Source: Caldimonas brevitalea (lineage in GTDB: Bacteria; Pseudomonadota; Gammaproteobacteria; Burkholderiales; Burkholderiaceae_C). Taken from it: DNA of 64,000 bases. The position numbers were made by a program, and so were the translations under genes. This document shows positions 8,808 through 18,142 of the stretch, piece by piece. Every line of letters begins with the position of its first letter. Within the stretch, counting starts at the first letter, position 1. The stretch is taken from contig NZ_CP011371.1 in assembly GCF_001017435.1 (NCBI RefSeq), positions 5,952,001-6,016,000 on the forward strand, given 5' to 3'. The notes beneath the pieces were generated by a model. It ran no database searches. It worked only from the letters and a program-made list of their open reading frames with translations, and was not told the DNA's origin.

Positions 8808-9725
8808 TCACCGCGCCCCCGCCGGCTGGCGGATTTGCCGCAGCCAAGGCGAGGGCCGCGTGACGCTAGGGTCGAACGGATGCAGCACATCGCCGACCGC
8901 CTGCCGGATGCGCTGCACATAACGCCGCGTCTCCAGGTAGGGCGGCACACCGCGGTAGCGCTCCACGGTGCCCTCGCCGGCGTTGTACGCGGCCGCGACC
9001 AGCGTCACGTCGCCCTCGAAATACGCCAGCAGCCAGCGCAGGTAGGCCAGCCCGCCGCGGATGTTCTGCGCCGGGTCGTAGGGGTTGCGGACCCGAAAAC
9101 GCTCGGCCGTTGCCGGGATCAGCTGCATCAAACCCTTGGCATTGCGCGGTGACAGAGCGACGGTGTCGAAATTGGACTCGGCCTGCATGATGGCCAGCGC
9201 CAGCTGCGGCTGGACGCGGTATTCAGGCGCCATCTTCTGCACCAGCGCAAGGATGGACGGCGGGGCCACCTTCGCCAACGGCGCCAGTGCGGCGCTGGCC
9301 GAGGCCGAGGCGGTGGTCCGGGTGGCAGGCGCCGGCGGCGCGCTGCGCATGCACTCCGGCACCTCGGTGGTCGGCCCGCCGACCGTCTGCAACATGCGTT
9401 GCGCCTGTTCGTACCCCTGTTCGGCGGCCGCCTGGAAGAAGAACGCGGCCAGCGAGTCGTTGCGTTCCAGGCCGCGGCCGTTCGCATACATCCAGCCGAG
9501 GTTGAACTGCGCCTCGGCATCGCCCAGCCGAGCGGCTTCGCAATACAGGGCTGCCGCCCGACGGGCGTCGCGCGGCATGCCGGCGTCGCCGTACTCGTAG
9601 GCCATCGCCTCGGCGCGCAGCAAAGGGATCAGCACCGCCTCGGGCGGCGGCTCGGCCGCCTGCGCGGCGACGCCGAGCGCCAAGGCACAGCACAAGGCCG
9701 ACAGCGAGCAAACCAGTTTGATCAT
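8808..9725 (-). CDS. Lytic transglycosylase with Sel1-like repeat
   Basis: The 305-residue protein begins with a signal peptide (MIKLVCSLSALCCALALG, then AQAAE). A Sel1/TPR-like segment follows at about 45-105 (ALYCEAARLGDAEAQFNLGW, AAEQGYEQAQRML). The C-terminal half is a Slt-type lysozyme-like domain: the catalytic Glu lies in IMQAESNF, followed by GLMQLIPATA and AYNAGEGTVERY. It should cleave peptidoglycan glycans in the periplasm. An in-frame start 16 codons upstream exists, but the ATG at 9725 gives the proper leader. Sel1 repeats suggest protein-protein contacts. Confidence 0.88.
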   Translation of the reverse strand: MIKLVCSLSALCCALALGVAAQAAEPPPEAVLIPLLRAEAMAYEYGDAGMPRDARRAAALYCEAARLGDAEAQFNLGWMYANGRGLERNDSLAAFFFQAAAEQGYEQAQRMLQTVGGPTTEVPECMRSAPPAPATRTTASASASAALAPLAKVAPPSILALVQKMAPEYRVQPQLALAIMQAESNFDTVALSPRNAKGLMQLIPATAERFRVRNPYDPAQNIRGGLAYLRWLLAYFEGDVTLVAAAYNAGEGTVERYRGVPPYLETRRYVQRIRQAVGDVLHPFDPSVTRPSPWLRQIRQPAGAR

Positions 9726-9871
9726 CGAGAGGGGACGGGGTGGGTAGGGCAGCGCCGTGGACGCCGCCTGCAAGGCACCACAAACGCAGCGAACTTACCA
9801 GAGCCGCCGACGCCCGCGCACGCCAGCGCCCCCCTCGGTCAGGTGGGGCCCAGCCTGGCCCCGCGACCGCT

Positions 9872-10507
9872 TCAGCCCTCGGCGACGATCTGGCGCAAGG
9901 CGCGTTCAAACACCTCGGGCGGCTGGCCGCCCTGGATCAGATGGCGGTCGTTGACGATCACCGCCGGCACCGAGTGGATGCCACGCTCCAGGTAGTAGCG
10001 CTCACGCTCGCGCACCTCTTCGGCATAGGTGTCGGACGCGAGGATGGCCTCGGCGCGCGCCCGGTCCAGCCCGACCTCCTCGGCCAAACCGGCCAGCAGC
10101 GTGTGGTCGCCGGGGTTCTGGCCCTCGGTGAAATAGGCGCGGAACAGCGCATGCTTGAGTTCGCGCTGGCGACCTTCCAGCTCAGCCCAGTGCAGCAGCC
10201 GATGTGCGTCGAAGGTGTTGTAGATGCGGCTGCGCTTGTCCATCCGGAAGTTGAAGCCGACCGCCTCGCCGCGGGCGCGGATGGCTTCGCGGTTGCCCGC
10301 GCTCTGCTCGGGCGTCGCGCCGTATTTCTGCGCCAGGTGTTCGTCGATGTCCTGCCCCTCGGGCGGCATGCCGGGGTTCAGCTCGAAGGGCTGGAAGTGC
10401 AGCTCGGCCTGCACCTCACCCCCGAGCCGCTGCAGCGCCTGCTCGAGCGATTGCAGGCCGATGATGCACCAGGGGCAGGAAACGTCGGAAACGAAGTCGA
10501 TTTTCAT
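9872..10507 (-). CDS. DsbA family protein (FrnE-like, cytoplasmic)
   Basis: This is a thioredoxin-fold protein of 211 residues in the DsbA/2-hydroxychromene-2-carboxylate isomerase superfamily. The N-terminal CPWC motif is at residues 11-14. The C-terminal part carries GIHSVPAVIVNDRHLIQGGQ, with the cis-Pro typical of the fold. There is no signal peptide, so it belongs to the cytoplasmic FrnE-like group, members of which are implicated in oxidative-stress tolerance or polyketide metabolism. The ATG at 10507 is the first codon that fits the family N-terminus. Confidence 0.88.
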   Translation of the reverse strand: MKIDFVSDVSCPWCIIGLQSLEQALQRLGGEVQAELHFQPFELNPGMPPEGQDIDEHLAQKYGATPEQSAGNREAIRARGEAVGFNFRMDKRSRIYNTFDAHRLLHWAELEGRQRELKHALFRAYFTEGQNPGDHTLLAGLAEEVGLDRARAEAILASDTYAEEVRERERYYLERGIHSVPAVIVNDRHLIQGGQPPEVFERALRQIVAEG

Positions 10508-10629
10508 GGGGCGGGCCAAGTCGGAGAACCAGGCCAGTCTATCCAAGCCCCTCCAGGGCCGTGGTGGGCTGCCGCGCCGACCCGCCGGACCGCCAGGGAA
10601 TAACACTGCCGCCCTGGCTGCCCCGCGGT

Positions 10630-12093
10630 TCAGGTCGGGAGCCCGTCGAGCGGCATCGACGCCAGCCGCGACAGGGTGCTGCCGCCGGCCGACAGCGCCT
10701 GGAAACGCTGCGTCAGGTAATCGGCGAGGCGCGGATGCTGGCTGTGCGCGACGTTGAACCGCAACCAGCCGTCGGCGGCCAGCGGCCGGGCCCGGAAGGA
10801 CGCGCCGCCGGCGAGCACGATGCGGTTGCGCCAGGCGTCCTTGGCCAGCAGCTCGATGTCCACACCCTGCGGCACGCGACCCCACAAGAACAAGCCGCCT
10901 TCGCCGACGCCGTCTTCGAACACGATTCCGGCCTGCTGCAAACGGCTGATGGACGCGATGCGCGCCTGCGCGAGCTTTTGCTGCAGCCGCTCCACATGCT
11001 TGCGAAAGCGGCCGCTGGCCAGCAGTTCGAGCAGCACGAACTCGTTGAGCGCCGGCGTGGTCAGCACCGAATACACCTTCTCGCGCAGCAGCGGCTTCAG
11101 CAGGGCCGGCTCGGCGGCCAGCCAGCCGAGCCGCAGTGCCGGGCTCAAGGCCTTGCAGAAACTCGAGAAGTAGATGACGCGCGACAGGCCCGACAACTGG
11201 GCCAGCCGTGTCGCCTGGCCCGGCAGGAAATGCCCGTGCACATCGTCTTCGGCGATCAGCAGGTCGTACCGTTCAGCCAGCGTCAGCAGGCGGTGCAGGT
11301 TGGCGGCGCTGCTGCCCCAGCCCGTCGGGTTGTGCAGCACACTTTGCACGAACAGCATGCGGGGCCGGTGCTCGGCCAGCGCCGCTTCGAGTTCGGCCAG
11401 ATCGAGTCCGTCGGGCCGCCGGGTGATGGGCACCACATCGACGCCCGCCTGGCGCAGCCGCCCGAACATTAGGAAAAAGCCAGGGTCTTCGACCAGCACG
11501 CGGTCGCCCGGCCGCAGGAAAGCGCGGCAAATCAGGTCGAGGGCCTGGGTGGCGCCGAAGGTGGTCATGACCCGCCCGGCATCGGCGGCGATGCCCTGGC
11601 TGCGCATCAGCATTGCAATACGCTCGCGCAGCGCCGGCAGGCCCTGGGCGGGGCAGCGCGCGGCCATGCCGCCAGTGCAGGCGGCCAAGGCTCGCTGCAC
11701 CAGCGACGCCGGGATGCCGTCTTCCAGCCAGGCCAGCGGCAAGGCGCCGCTGCTGGCCAGCAGCACGCCGGGGCGCTGGTCGCTGGCCTGCTGCGCCAGC
11801 CAGACCGGGTCTTGCTCCTCGCCGGCCTCGAGCGGCTCGAGCTCGGGCGGCGGGCTTTCCGTCTCGCAGACGAGGTAGCCGATGGTGCCGCGCGATTCGA
11901 TCAGGCCGGCGGCGACCAGCCGGTCGTAGGCCAGCACCACCGTGTTGGGGCTGACCGCGAGCTGGGCCGCGAGCTGGCGGATCGACGGCAGCCGCATGCC
12001 GGGGGCGAGCCGACCGTCGCCGATGCGAGCGGCCAGGCCGGCTTCGATCTGGCCGGCCAGGGGCACGGACGAGTCACGGTCGAGCGGGATCAT
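10630..12093 (-). CDS. MocR-type PLP-dependent GntR-family regulator
   Basis: This 487-residue protein has an N-terminal GntR winged helix (about 10-80; MRLPSIRQLAAQLAVSPNTV) joined to a fold-type I aminotransferase domain (about 110-470). The PLP lysine is in YFSSFCKALSPALRLGW, and NPTG and the TTFGATQALDLI segment are typical of the class. MocR regulators sense PLP, vitamin B6-related compounds or amino-compound ligands and usually control a neighbouring gene. No pdxST or transporter is adjacent; the upstream neighbour is a DUF3563 gene on the same strand. A cluster of palindromes at 12439-12478 is a possible binding region. Confidence 0.9.
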   Translation of the reverse strand: MIPLDRDSSVPLAGQIEAGLAARIGDGRLAPGMRLPSIRQLAAQLAVSPNTVVLAYDRLVAAGLIESRGTIGYLVCETESPPPELEPLEAGEEQDPVWLAQQASDQRPGVLLASSGALPLAWLEDGIPASLVQRALAACTGGMAARCPAQGLPALRERIAMLMRSQGIAADAGRVMTTFGATQALDLICRAFLRPGDRVLVEDPGFFLMFGRLRQAGVDVVPITRRPDGLDLAELEAALAEHRPRMLFVQSVLHNPTGWGSSAANLHRLLTLAERYDLLIAEDDVHGHFLPGQATRLAQLSGLSRVIYFSSFCKALSPALRLGWLAAEPALLKPLLREKVYSVLTTPALNEFVLLELLASGRFRKHVERLQQKLAQARIASISRLQQAGIVFEDGVGEGGLFLWGRVPQGVDIELLAKDAWRNRIVLAGGASFRARPLAADGWLRFNVAHSQHPRLADYLTQRFQALSAGGSTLSRLASMPLDGLPT

Positions 12094-12157
12094 CGGTGGG
12101 GCCTGAAGGAGTGGCGACGTCGGGGCATTGTGTCAAATGCCGAACAGCCAACCGGGT

Positions 12158-12388
12158 TCACAGCCACTCCCGTGGCCACAACGTCCGGTCGCCCTGCTCG
12201 AGCCTTCGCAGCCGGCGCTCCAGGTCGGCCAGGTCCACCGCGTTGTAGAGATAGCGCTGTTCGTGGTCCATCAGCGCCAGGTGCAGGGCGCGGCCGAAGC
12301 GCTCGAGCCATGCGACCCACCCGAGGCGGCCGTGGGCGGCGGGCCGCGGCCGCGTCGTCAGCAAAGGGGTGTCGTGTAGTGCGTCCAT
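12158..12388 (-). CDS. DUF3563-like small protein
   Basis: This is a 76-residue protein whose C-terminal half (RYLYNAVDLADLERRLRRLE) matches the short DUF3563 signature of Burkholderiales proteins, where a Tyr-Leu-x-x-Ala-x-Asp-x-x-Asp-Leu-Glu-Arg pattern is conserved. The N-terminal half may form an amphipathic helix (WVAWLERFGRALHLALM). The function is unknown; some relatives are stress-induced. It lies 64 bp upstream of the MocR gene on the same strand and could share its transcript. Confidence 0.65.
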   Translation of the reverse strand: MDALHDTPLLTTRPRPAAHGRLGWVAWLERFGRALHLALMDHEQRYLYNAVDLADLERRLRRLEQGDRTLWPREWL

Positions 12389-12438
12389 GCGGCCACGATA
12401 GGGCCCGGTCCGCGGCGCACCAAGACACAGCCGGCGCG

Positions 12439-12478
12439 GCTGTACACCTCACTGTGTCAGTGTCCGGACAGGTACAGC
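12439..12478. promoter_or_regulatory. Nested palindromes upstream of DUF3563/MocR genes
   Basis: GCTGTAC at 12439-12445 is mirrored by GTACAGC at 12472-12478. Inside are CACTG-TGT-CAGTG (12450-12462) and the perfect palindrome TGTCCGGACA (12461-12470). The block sits about 50 bp upstream of the 12388 start. It has the form of an operator. Which protein binds is unknown; the adjacent MocR is the first candidate. Confidence 0.4.
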
Positions 12479-12494
12479 ACCACGACCGCCCGCC

Positions 12495-13484
12495 TCACTC
12501 GACCGCGATGCCCGCCTCCTTCACGGCCTTGGCCCATTTGAGCGTCTCCTTGGCCGCGAACAACCCCAGCTCCGCGGGCGAGCTGAGCGTGACTTCGAAG
12601 CCGCCGGGTGCCAACTTTTGTTGCGCGCCCCGGTCACGGAGTGCGGCGGCCGCGGCGCGGTTGAGCTTGTCGACCACGGCCGCCGGCGTGTCGGCCGGCG
12701 CGTAGAGCGCGAACCAGGCGGTCATCTCGAACCCGGGCACCACCGCCGACATCGGGCCGACGCCGGGCAGCATCGGATGCGGCTGCGCCGAGGTGACGGC
12801 CAATGCGCGCAGCTTGCCGGCCTTGACCTGCGGCAGCGCGGTGGAGAAGTCGGCGAAGGTGACCTGGATGGCACCGCCCACGGTGTCCATCACCGCCGGC
12901 GGCACGCCCTTGTAAGGCACGTGCAGCATGTCGAGCCGGTTGGCCGCGACGAAGGCACTGCCGGGGATCAAACTGCCGCTGGAGCCCGAGCCCCAGGCCA
13001 GCTTGCCCGGGTTCTGCCGCGCGTGCGCGACCAGGGCCTGGGGCGTCTGGGCCGGCACCTGCGGGTGGACCAGCATCACGAACGGGATCTGCGCCAGCCG
13101 CGAGATCGGCGTGAAGTCCTTGATCGGGTCGTACTGGAGACGTCGGTACAGCGAAGCATTGGCCGCATGGGTGGTGCTGGTGGCGGCCAACAGCGTGTAG
13201 CCGTCGGGCGCGGCGCGCGCCACCGCAGCCGTGCCGATGGTGCCGTTGGCGCCGGCCTTGTTGTCGATCACGACCGGCTGTTTCAGCTGCCGGCTCATCT
13301 GCTCGGCCAGCACACGGGCCAGCAGATCGGTGGCGCTGCCGGCTGGGAACGGCACCACCAGGGTGATTGGGCGGGTCGGCCAGGTCTGGGCGTGCGCCGC
13401 GGGCAGTGCGGCGCACGCGCCGAGCAGGGCGGCGAAACCGCGCAACAGACGACGGCGGGCAAAAGAGGAGGAGAGCGTGTCCAT
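12495..13484 (-). CDS. Bug family solute-binding protein (TctC-like)
   Basis: This is a periplasmic binding protein of 329 residues from the Bug (Bordetella uptake gene) family, part of tripartite tricarboxylate transport or stand-alone sensing. It begins with an export signal that contains twin arginines (RRRLLRGFAALLGACAALPA, then AHA), consistent with Tat or Sec. The mature part starts WPTRPITLVVPFPAGSATD, then VVIDNKAGANGTIG and PDGYTLL, all family hallmarks. The frame is open upstream, but the ATG at 13484 precedes the signal peptide directly. No TctA/TctB membrane genes are present, which is common for orphan Bug proteins. The ligand is probably a small carboxylate. Confidence 0.92.
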   Translation of the reverse strand: MDTLSSSFARRRLLRGFAALLGACAALPAAHAQTWPTRPITLVVPFPAGSATDLLARVLAEQMSRQLKQPVVIDNKAGANGTIGTAAVARAAPDGYTLLAATSTTHAANASLYRRLQYDPIKDFTPISRLAQIPFVMLVHPQVPAQTPQALVAHARQNPGKLAWGSGSSGSLIPGSAFVAANRLDMLHVPYKGVPPAVMDTVGGAIQVTFADFSTALPQVKAGKLRALAVTSAQPHPMLPGVGPMSAVVPGFEMTAWFALYAPADTPAAVVDKLNRAAAAALRDRGAQQKLAPGGFEVTLSSPAELGLFAAKETLKWAKAVKEAGIAVE

Positions 13485-13857
13485 AGGGTGAGAGTTCCTG
13501 TCGACATGGTGGCTGCGCGGCGAGCGAGCACATGCTACGGCCCGGACGCGGATGCAGCGCTTGCCGGCAGAGGCGGCGTTGTACGTGGGCGACCCGTCGG
13601 CCGACGCCGAGCCGTGACACCCCGATTCGCGTCGTTGGCCGAGACCCGGGGGCGGCCTCGCACTCGGCGAGTGTCGGTCTGATGCGGCCAAGTGCCCCGG
13701 GGCGTCCGCCATCCCCTGAACCGGGGGCCGTCTAAAACAATCGCACAGTTACAATCAGTAACCTGTCCGGGGCAGCTCAAATCAGAGCCAGCGGCACGTT
13801 TCCACGCCGCCGAGCCCGGTTGTCTCGCCGCCAACCTTCCACCCACCTCCATCTTCC
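13485..13857. other. Intergenic region with GTTAC-N5-GTAAC inverted repeat
   Basis: I see no gene in these 373 bp between two divergent genes. Near the right end GTTAC (13748-13752) and GTAAC (13758-13762) form an inverted repeat. TACAAT at 13750-13755 could be a -10 element for the lipoprotein gene at 13858, but no good -35 is visible. ACCTGTCCGG at 13761-13770 recurs at two other intergenic places in the window. Confidence 0.4.
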
Positions 13858-15732
13858 ATGTTGACGTTTTCGAGAAGTGCGCCTCGGTGCGCCGTGGTTT
13901 TGTTGTGTTTGGCTCTTACCGCATGCGGAGGCGGTGGAGGAAGCCAGACGGAAGAGACCGATATCAACGCGGGTGGCTCTACGGGTGGCTCTACGGGTGG
14001 CTCTACGGGCGGCTCTACGGGCGGCTCCACGGGCGGCTCCACGGGCGGCTCCACGGGCAGCTCCACGGGTGGGACGACGGGGGGATCGAGCGGCGACGGC
14101 TCAACCGACGGTTCAGAGGCCAACAAGGCCAGCGTCACCTTCTCGGTTGATTCACTGACCTTGGTCGCCAAGAGTCCGGCGACGGCGGTGACCTGGCCGT
14201 CCGTGACCATGACGGTCAACGGAGAGCTAGACGGCCCGCTATACGTCAAGGTGTCCCATGCAGGAAGCGCGGTCGCTGACGTGCGAGACCCCACTTATCC
14301 GACCGACTCCTCCGCAACCATCCTGGTCGTGCCCGAAAACCCCTCCACCCTCGGGGCAGGACATTTCACCGGCACTGTCACCGTCACGGCTTGCGTCAAA
14401 GATCCCACTTGTGCCACGGGGCAGCTCGTAGGGAGCCCGAAGACGTTGCCGGTCTCGTACGAGATCAAGCCCTCTGTCCAGTCCGACACCGTGATGCCCT
14501 ACCTGACGACGGCGGGCAGCGCCGGCAAGGTCGTGATCCGTGGCAAGGGGTTCAGTGCTGCCGGCATTGACACGGTGAGTTTCGGCACCACGTCCGCGAC
14601 CGCCTTCAACATCGTCAGTGACAGCGAAATACACGCCACCCATTCCGGTCTTGCAGCGGGTCGCCACACGGTGACGTTGAAGGCCGGCGGCAGCCTGGTT
14701 CCATTCGACGGCACCCTGGTCGCTGTCCCGTCCGTTGCGTACCCCGCGAGCCTGCTCCCCTACGGCGGCACCCTGACGGAGACGCGCGGCCTCCTCTATG
14801 ACGCGGAGCGCCGCGTGCTGTTCGTCGCCGCGGTCGGCATTACGCCCGAATTCAACACGCTGATGCGCTTTCCGCTGTCGACCTACGGCACTTCAGTGCC
14901 CAGTGGTTCGGGAGTACCGAGGCTGCGCGACATTGCGTTGACGCCGGATGGCACACGCTTGCTGGTGCTGACCGATGACGCTCTGATGCAGAAGGACCCG
15001 GTCACGCTCACGACGCTCGTCACGACGCCCGCCGCACAACCGTTCTCTCAGGGCTTCCAGCACCTGAGGGAGTTGGAGGTGACCAACGAAGGATTCGCGC
15101 TTGTCACATCCGGCGTGTACGGTTCCGGTTTTGCCGACCTTTGTCTGTACTCGATCAACGACGCGGCTTTCTACCTGACCCCAGACCTGCTGGTCACGCA
15201 AGCCTCGGTCGGCGCCAGCGCCGACGGATCTTCGCTGGTCATCGCCCATCCGACCGTGTACTACGACGCTTCCACGGGCAGGATCGCCCGCGCTCGCCAT
15301 GGTCTCGCCGACCATGGTCACTCCTGGTATGACGCGACCGTCAAGCCGGCTGTGAGCCGGTCCGGGCACCGCGTCGTGATGACCGGACGGGACTACGCCG
15401 GGAACGCGCACACCACGGTCTACGATGCTTCCCTCGCGAACGTGCTCGGTCACTTGCCCACCGCGAGTGCCAGTAACAGCGAGGCGAGCAGCGGCATTGC
15501 AATCCAGCCAGACGGCAGCCGAGCCTACGTTTTCGACCGCGCGGCGATGGCCATTCGGACTTTCGACCTCACCGGTGCCCCGGTGGCCGGCTTTTACCCC
15601 GAAGTGCTGCCTGCACGGGCGGTTCCGGCCGGTCTGGGTAGCAGTCTCACCTACCGCATGCTGGTGAGTCCGGACGGCACCACGCTGTTCATCGGGGGCA
15701 CGGGTGCGGCCGCGATGATGCCAGCGCCCTGA
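13858..15732 (+). CDS. Lipoprotein with GGST repeats, TIG-like and beta-propeller-like regions
   Basis: This is a predicted lipoprotein of 624 residues. The signal peptide ends in LALTAC, with lipidated Cys23 followed by five glycines. Residues 39-78 are ten tetrapeptides of the GGST type, an extended linker. Residues of about 170-270 contain a TIG/IPT-like segment (GSAGKVVIRGKGFSAAGI). The rest resembles a YVTN/WD40-type propeller, with repeated phrases such as LRDIALTPDGTRLLVLTDD, GIAIQPDGSRAYVFD and MLVSPDGTTLFIGG. It is probably displayed on the outer membrane. Codon use looks less GC-biased than its neighbours, which hints at later acquisition. The function is unknown; adhesion or matrix binding is a guess. 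Confidence 0.8.
   Translation: MLTFSRSAPRCAVVLLCLALTACGGGGGSQTEETDINAGGSTGGSTGGSTGGSTGGSTGGSTGGSTGSSTGGTTGGSSGDGSTDGSEANKASVTFSVDSLTLVAKSPATAVTWPSVTMTVNGELDGPLYVKVSHAGSAVADVRDPTYPTDSSATILVVPENPSTLGAGHFTGTVTVTACVKDPTCATGQLVGSPKTLPVSYEIKPSVQSDTVMPYLTTAGSAGKVVIRGKGFSAAGIDTVSFGTTSATAFNIVSDSEIHATHSGLAAGRHTVTLKAGGSLVPFDGTLVAVPSVAYPASLLPYGGTLTETRGLLYDAERRVLFVAAVGITPEFNTLMRFPLSTYGTSVPSGSGVPRLRDIALTPDGTRLLVLTDDALMQKDPVTLTTLVTTPAAQPFSQGFQHLRELEVTNEGFALVTSGVYGSGFADLCLYSINDAAFYLTPDLLVTQASVGASADGSSLVIAHPTVYYDASTGRIARARHGLADHGHSWYDATVKPAVSRSGHRVVMTGRDYAGNAHTTVYDASLANVLGHLPTASASNSEASSGIAIQPDGSRAYVFDRAAMAIRTFDLTGAPVAGFYPEVLPARAVPAGLGSSLTYRMLVSPDGTTLFIGGTGAAAMMPAP
13972..14091 (+). repeat. 12-bp tandem repeat encoding GGST units
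   Basis: Ten consecutive 12-bp units encode Gly-Gly-Ser-Thr and variants (seven exact GGST, then GSST, GGTT and GGSS). At DNA level the unit is GGYGGCTCYACG, nearly identical over the first seven. Such in-frame repeats can expand or shrink by slippage, so linker length may vary between strains. Confidence 0.9.
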
Positions 15733-15892
15733 CGGCGGCCAAAAGCTCGAGGTGGCGCGCCTGTGATTCGGCCGCGCCGCTTTCCGCGCCACCGGGCGCT
15801 GCCACCGGCTCACTCGGCACGGACGCTCAGGGACGTTCTTGCAAACGGACGGGCTGTGGCGGTGCCTTCCGGCTGCGACAAGCCGGGCCTCG

Positions 15893-18142
15893 CTATATCA
15901 GCCGGTCCAACGTGATCGGCAGCTCGCGCACGCGCTGTCCGGTGGCGTGGTAGACCGCGTTGGCGATCGCGCCGACCACGCCGGTGATGCCGATCTCGCC
16001 GACCCCCTTGGCGCCCAGCGGGTTGACGTGCGGGTCGTCCTCGGGGACGACGATCAACTCGATCTTGCCGATGTCGGCGTTCACCGGCACGTGGTATTCG
16101 GCCAGGTTGGCGTTCACCACCCGCCCGTAGCGCGGGTCGCGCAGCGTGTGTTCGTGCAGCGCCATCGACACACCCCACACCATGCCGCCCAACAGCTGGC
16201 TGCGGCCGGTCTTCTCGTTCAGCAAGCGGCCGACGGCAAAGGCGCCGACCAGCCGCGGCACCCGGATCTCGCCCAGATCGCGGTCGACCCGCACCTCGGC
16301 GAAGACGGCGCCGAAGGCATGCCGCGAGTAAGCCCGCGCCTCGGCCCCGGGCTGGCTGCGCGCGCGCGCTTCGACCCGCTGCCCAGGATGGCGCGCCAGC
16401 AGGGCTGCAACACTCTCGCCCTGCGCCGGGTCGTCGCGCCGGCACAAGCGGCCGCCGACGCACTGCACCCGTTCGTGCGGCACCTGGTAGAGCGGCGACG
16501 CGGCATCACCCAGGGCCAGTTCGACCAATCGCGCCAACGCGGCACGGCAGGCGTCCTGCACCGCGGGTGCGACGCTGGCGATGGTCATCGAGCCGCCCGA
16601 GACCGGCGCCTGCGGCAAGGCGCTGTCGCCGATCTCGACCTGCACGCAGCGCAGCGGCAGGCCCAGCGTGTCGGCGGCGACTTGCGACAAGGCGGTGTAG
16701 GTGCCGGTGCCGAGGTCGTGGGTGGCGCACCGCACCAGCACCGAACCGTCCGGGCGCCAACACGCCGACGCCTCGGCGGCCATCCGCTTGGACGGATAGG
16801 TGGCCGTGCCCATGCCGTAGCCGACCTGCCAGTCGCCGTCACGCTGGCGCGCCGGCCGCGGGTCGCGGCGCGACCAACCGAAGGCCGCGGCGCCTTGCTC
16901 GTAGCAGGCGCGCAGCGACTTGCTCGAAAACGGCAGCTGCTTGTGCTCGTCGCGGTCGGCGTGGTTGAGCAGCCGCATCGCGAGCGGGTCGACACCGGCG
17001 GCCACCGCCAGTTCGTCCAGCGCGCTTTCCAGCGCGAAGCTGCCGGTCGATTCGCCCGGCGCCCGCTGGAAGGTGGGCACCGGGATGTCGAGGCCGACCA
17101 GCCGGTGCGAGGTGGCGACGTTCTCGCACGAATAGAGCATGCGGGTCAGCAAGGCCGAGGTCTCGAGCCAGTCTTCGATGCGCGAGGTCTCGGCCCACAC
17201 ATCGTGCTGGACGGCGGTCAAGTGCCCGGCGGTGTCGGACGCGAGCCGCAGGTGCTGCTCGGTGCGGGGCCGGTTGCCGACCGGGCCGAACATCTGCGGC
17301 CGCTCGACCACCAGGCGCACCGGCCGCCCCACTGCCCGCGCCGCCATCGCGCACAACACCACATGCGACCAGGTCGAGCCCTTGCTGCCGAAGGCGCCGC
17401 CGACGTAGGGGTTGATCACCTGCACCTGCTCGGGCGCGATGCCGAGCGTCTTGGCCACGCTGGTCTGGACGCCGTAGACGTATTGCGTCGAGTCGTGCAA
17501 GGTGAGCCGCTCGCCGTGCCACTGGGCCAGCGTGGCATGGGTTTCGAGGGGGTTGTGGTGCTCGGTGGGCGTGGTGTAGACGGCCTCCACGCGGTGCGCC
17601 GCGGCATTCCAATGGGGCGCCACGTCGCCGCGCACGCTGTCGGGCGTTTGTCCCTGGGCCTCCTTGGGCGGGTGCGCGCCGACCTTGCCCGCTTCGAAGT
17701 CGAGCGCGGTCTCCAACGGCTCGTAGTCGACCTGCAGCAAGCGCGCCGCATGGCGCGAGACCTCGAGGCTCTCGGCCACCACCACGGCGATCGGCTGGCG
17801 GTCGTAATGGACCTGATCGTCCTGGAGCAGGGCGAGCGTGCGCCCGGCCGGCGGTTTGATCGCGGCCCGGCCACCCTCGGGCAGGCGCGGCGCGTTCTCG
17901 TGCGTCATCACGCACAGCACGCCGGGCAGCGCCGTCGCAGCCGTGGTGTCGATGCGCCGCACACGTGCGCGCGACACGGTGCTGAGCACCATCGTGGCAT
18001 GCACCAGGCCGGGCACCGCCACGTCGGCCACGTACTTCGCCTGGCCACAGACTTTCAAGGGCCCGTCGACACGGTCGACCGGCCGGCCGACCAGCGCCGC
18101 CCGTTCGCCCGCGCCCTGCTCCTGCTCACGACCTGCCGACAT
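15893..18142 (-). CDS. Aldehyde oxidoreductase molybdenum-binding subunit (PaoC-like)
   Basis: This is the large catalytic subunit (749 residues) of a xanthine oxidase-family enzyme. It binds the molybdenum cofactor and hydroxylates or oxidises aldehydes. The first domain starts [20 protein letters not shown]; later parts hold the Moco-binding segments GGAFGSKG and [14 protein letters not shown]. The active-site Glu is in AKGVGEIGI near the C-terminus. It resembles E. coli PaoC (YagR) in length and motifs. The ATG at 18142 overlaps the end of the FAD subunit gene by 17 bp. The gene order on the minus strand is 2Fe-2S, FAD, Mo subunit, as in paoABC. No paoD/xdhC-type maturation gene is in the window. 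Confidence 0.9.
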   Translation of the reverse strand: MSAGREQEQGAGERAALVGRPVDRVDGPLKVCGQAKYVADVAVPGLVHATMVLSTVSRARVRRIDTTAATALPGVLCVMTHENAPRLPEGGRAAIKPPAGRTLALLQDDQVHYDRQPIAVVVAESLEVSRHAARLLQVDYEPLETALDFEAGKVGAHPPKEAQGQTPDSVRGDVAPHWNAAAHRVEAVYTTPTEHHNPLETHATLAQWHGERLTLHDSTQYVYGVQTSVAKTLGIAPEQVQVINPYVGGAFGSKGSTWSHVVLCAMAARAVGRPVRLVVERPQMFGPVGNRPRTEQHLRLASDTAGHLTAVQHDVWAETSRIEDWLETSALLTRMLYSCENVATSHRLVGLDIPVPTFQRAPGESTGSFALESALDELAVAAGVDPLAMRLLNHADRDEHKQLPFSSKSLRACYEQGAAAFGWSRRDPRPARQRDGDWQVGYGMGTATYPSKRMAAEASACWRPDGSVLVRCATHDLGTGTYTALSQVAADTLGLPLRCVQVEIGDSALPQAPVSGGSMTIASVAPAVQDACRAALARLVELALGDAASPLYQVPHERVQCVGGRLCRRDDPAQGESVAALLARHPGQRVEARARSQPGAEARAYSRHAFGAVFAEVRVDRDLGEIRVPRLVGAFAVGRLLNEKTGRSQLLGGMVWGVSMALHEHTLRDPRYGRVVNANLAEYHVPVNADIGKIELIVVPEDDPHVNPLGAKGVGEIGITGVVGAIANAVYHATGQRVRELPITLDRLI

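Noticed and set aside
13972..14091. Tandem repeat as a CRISPR array
   Set aside because: Units are 12 bp without spacers and encode a regular GGST peptide in frame.
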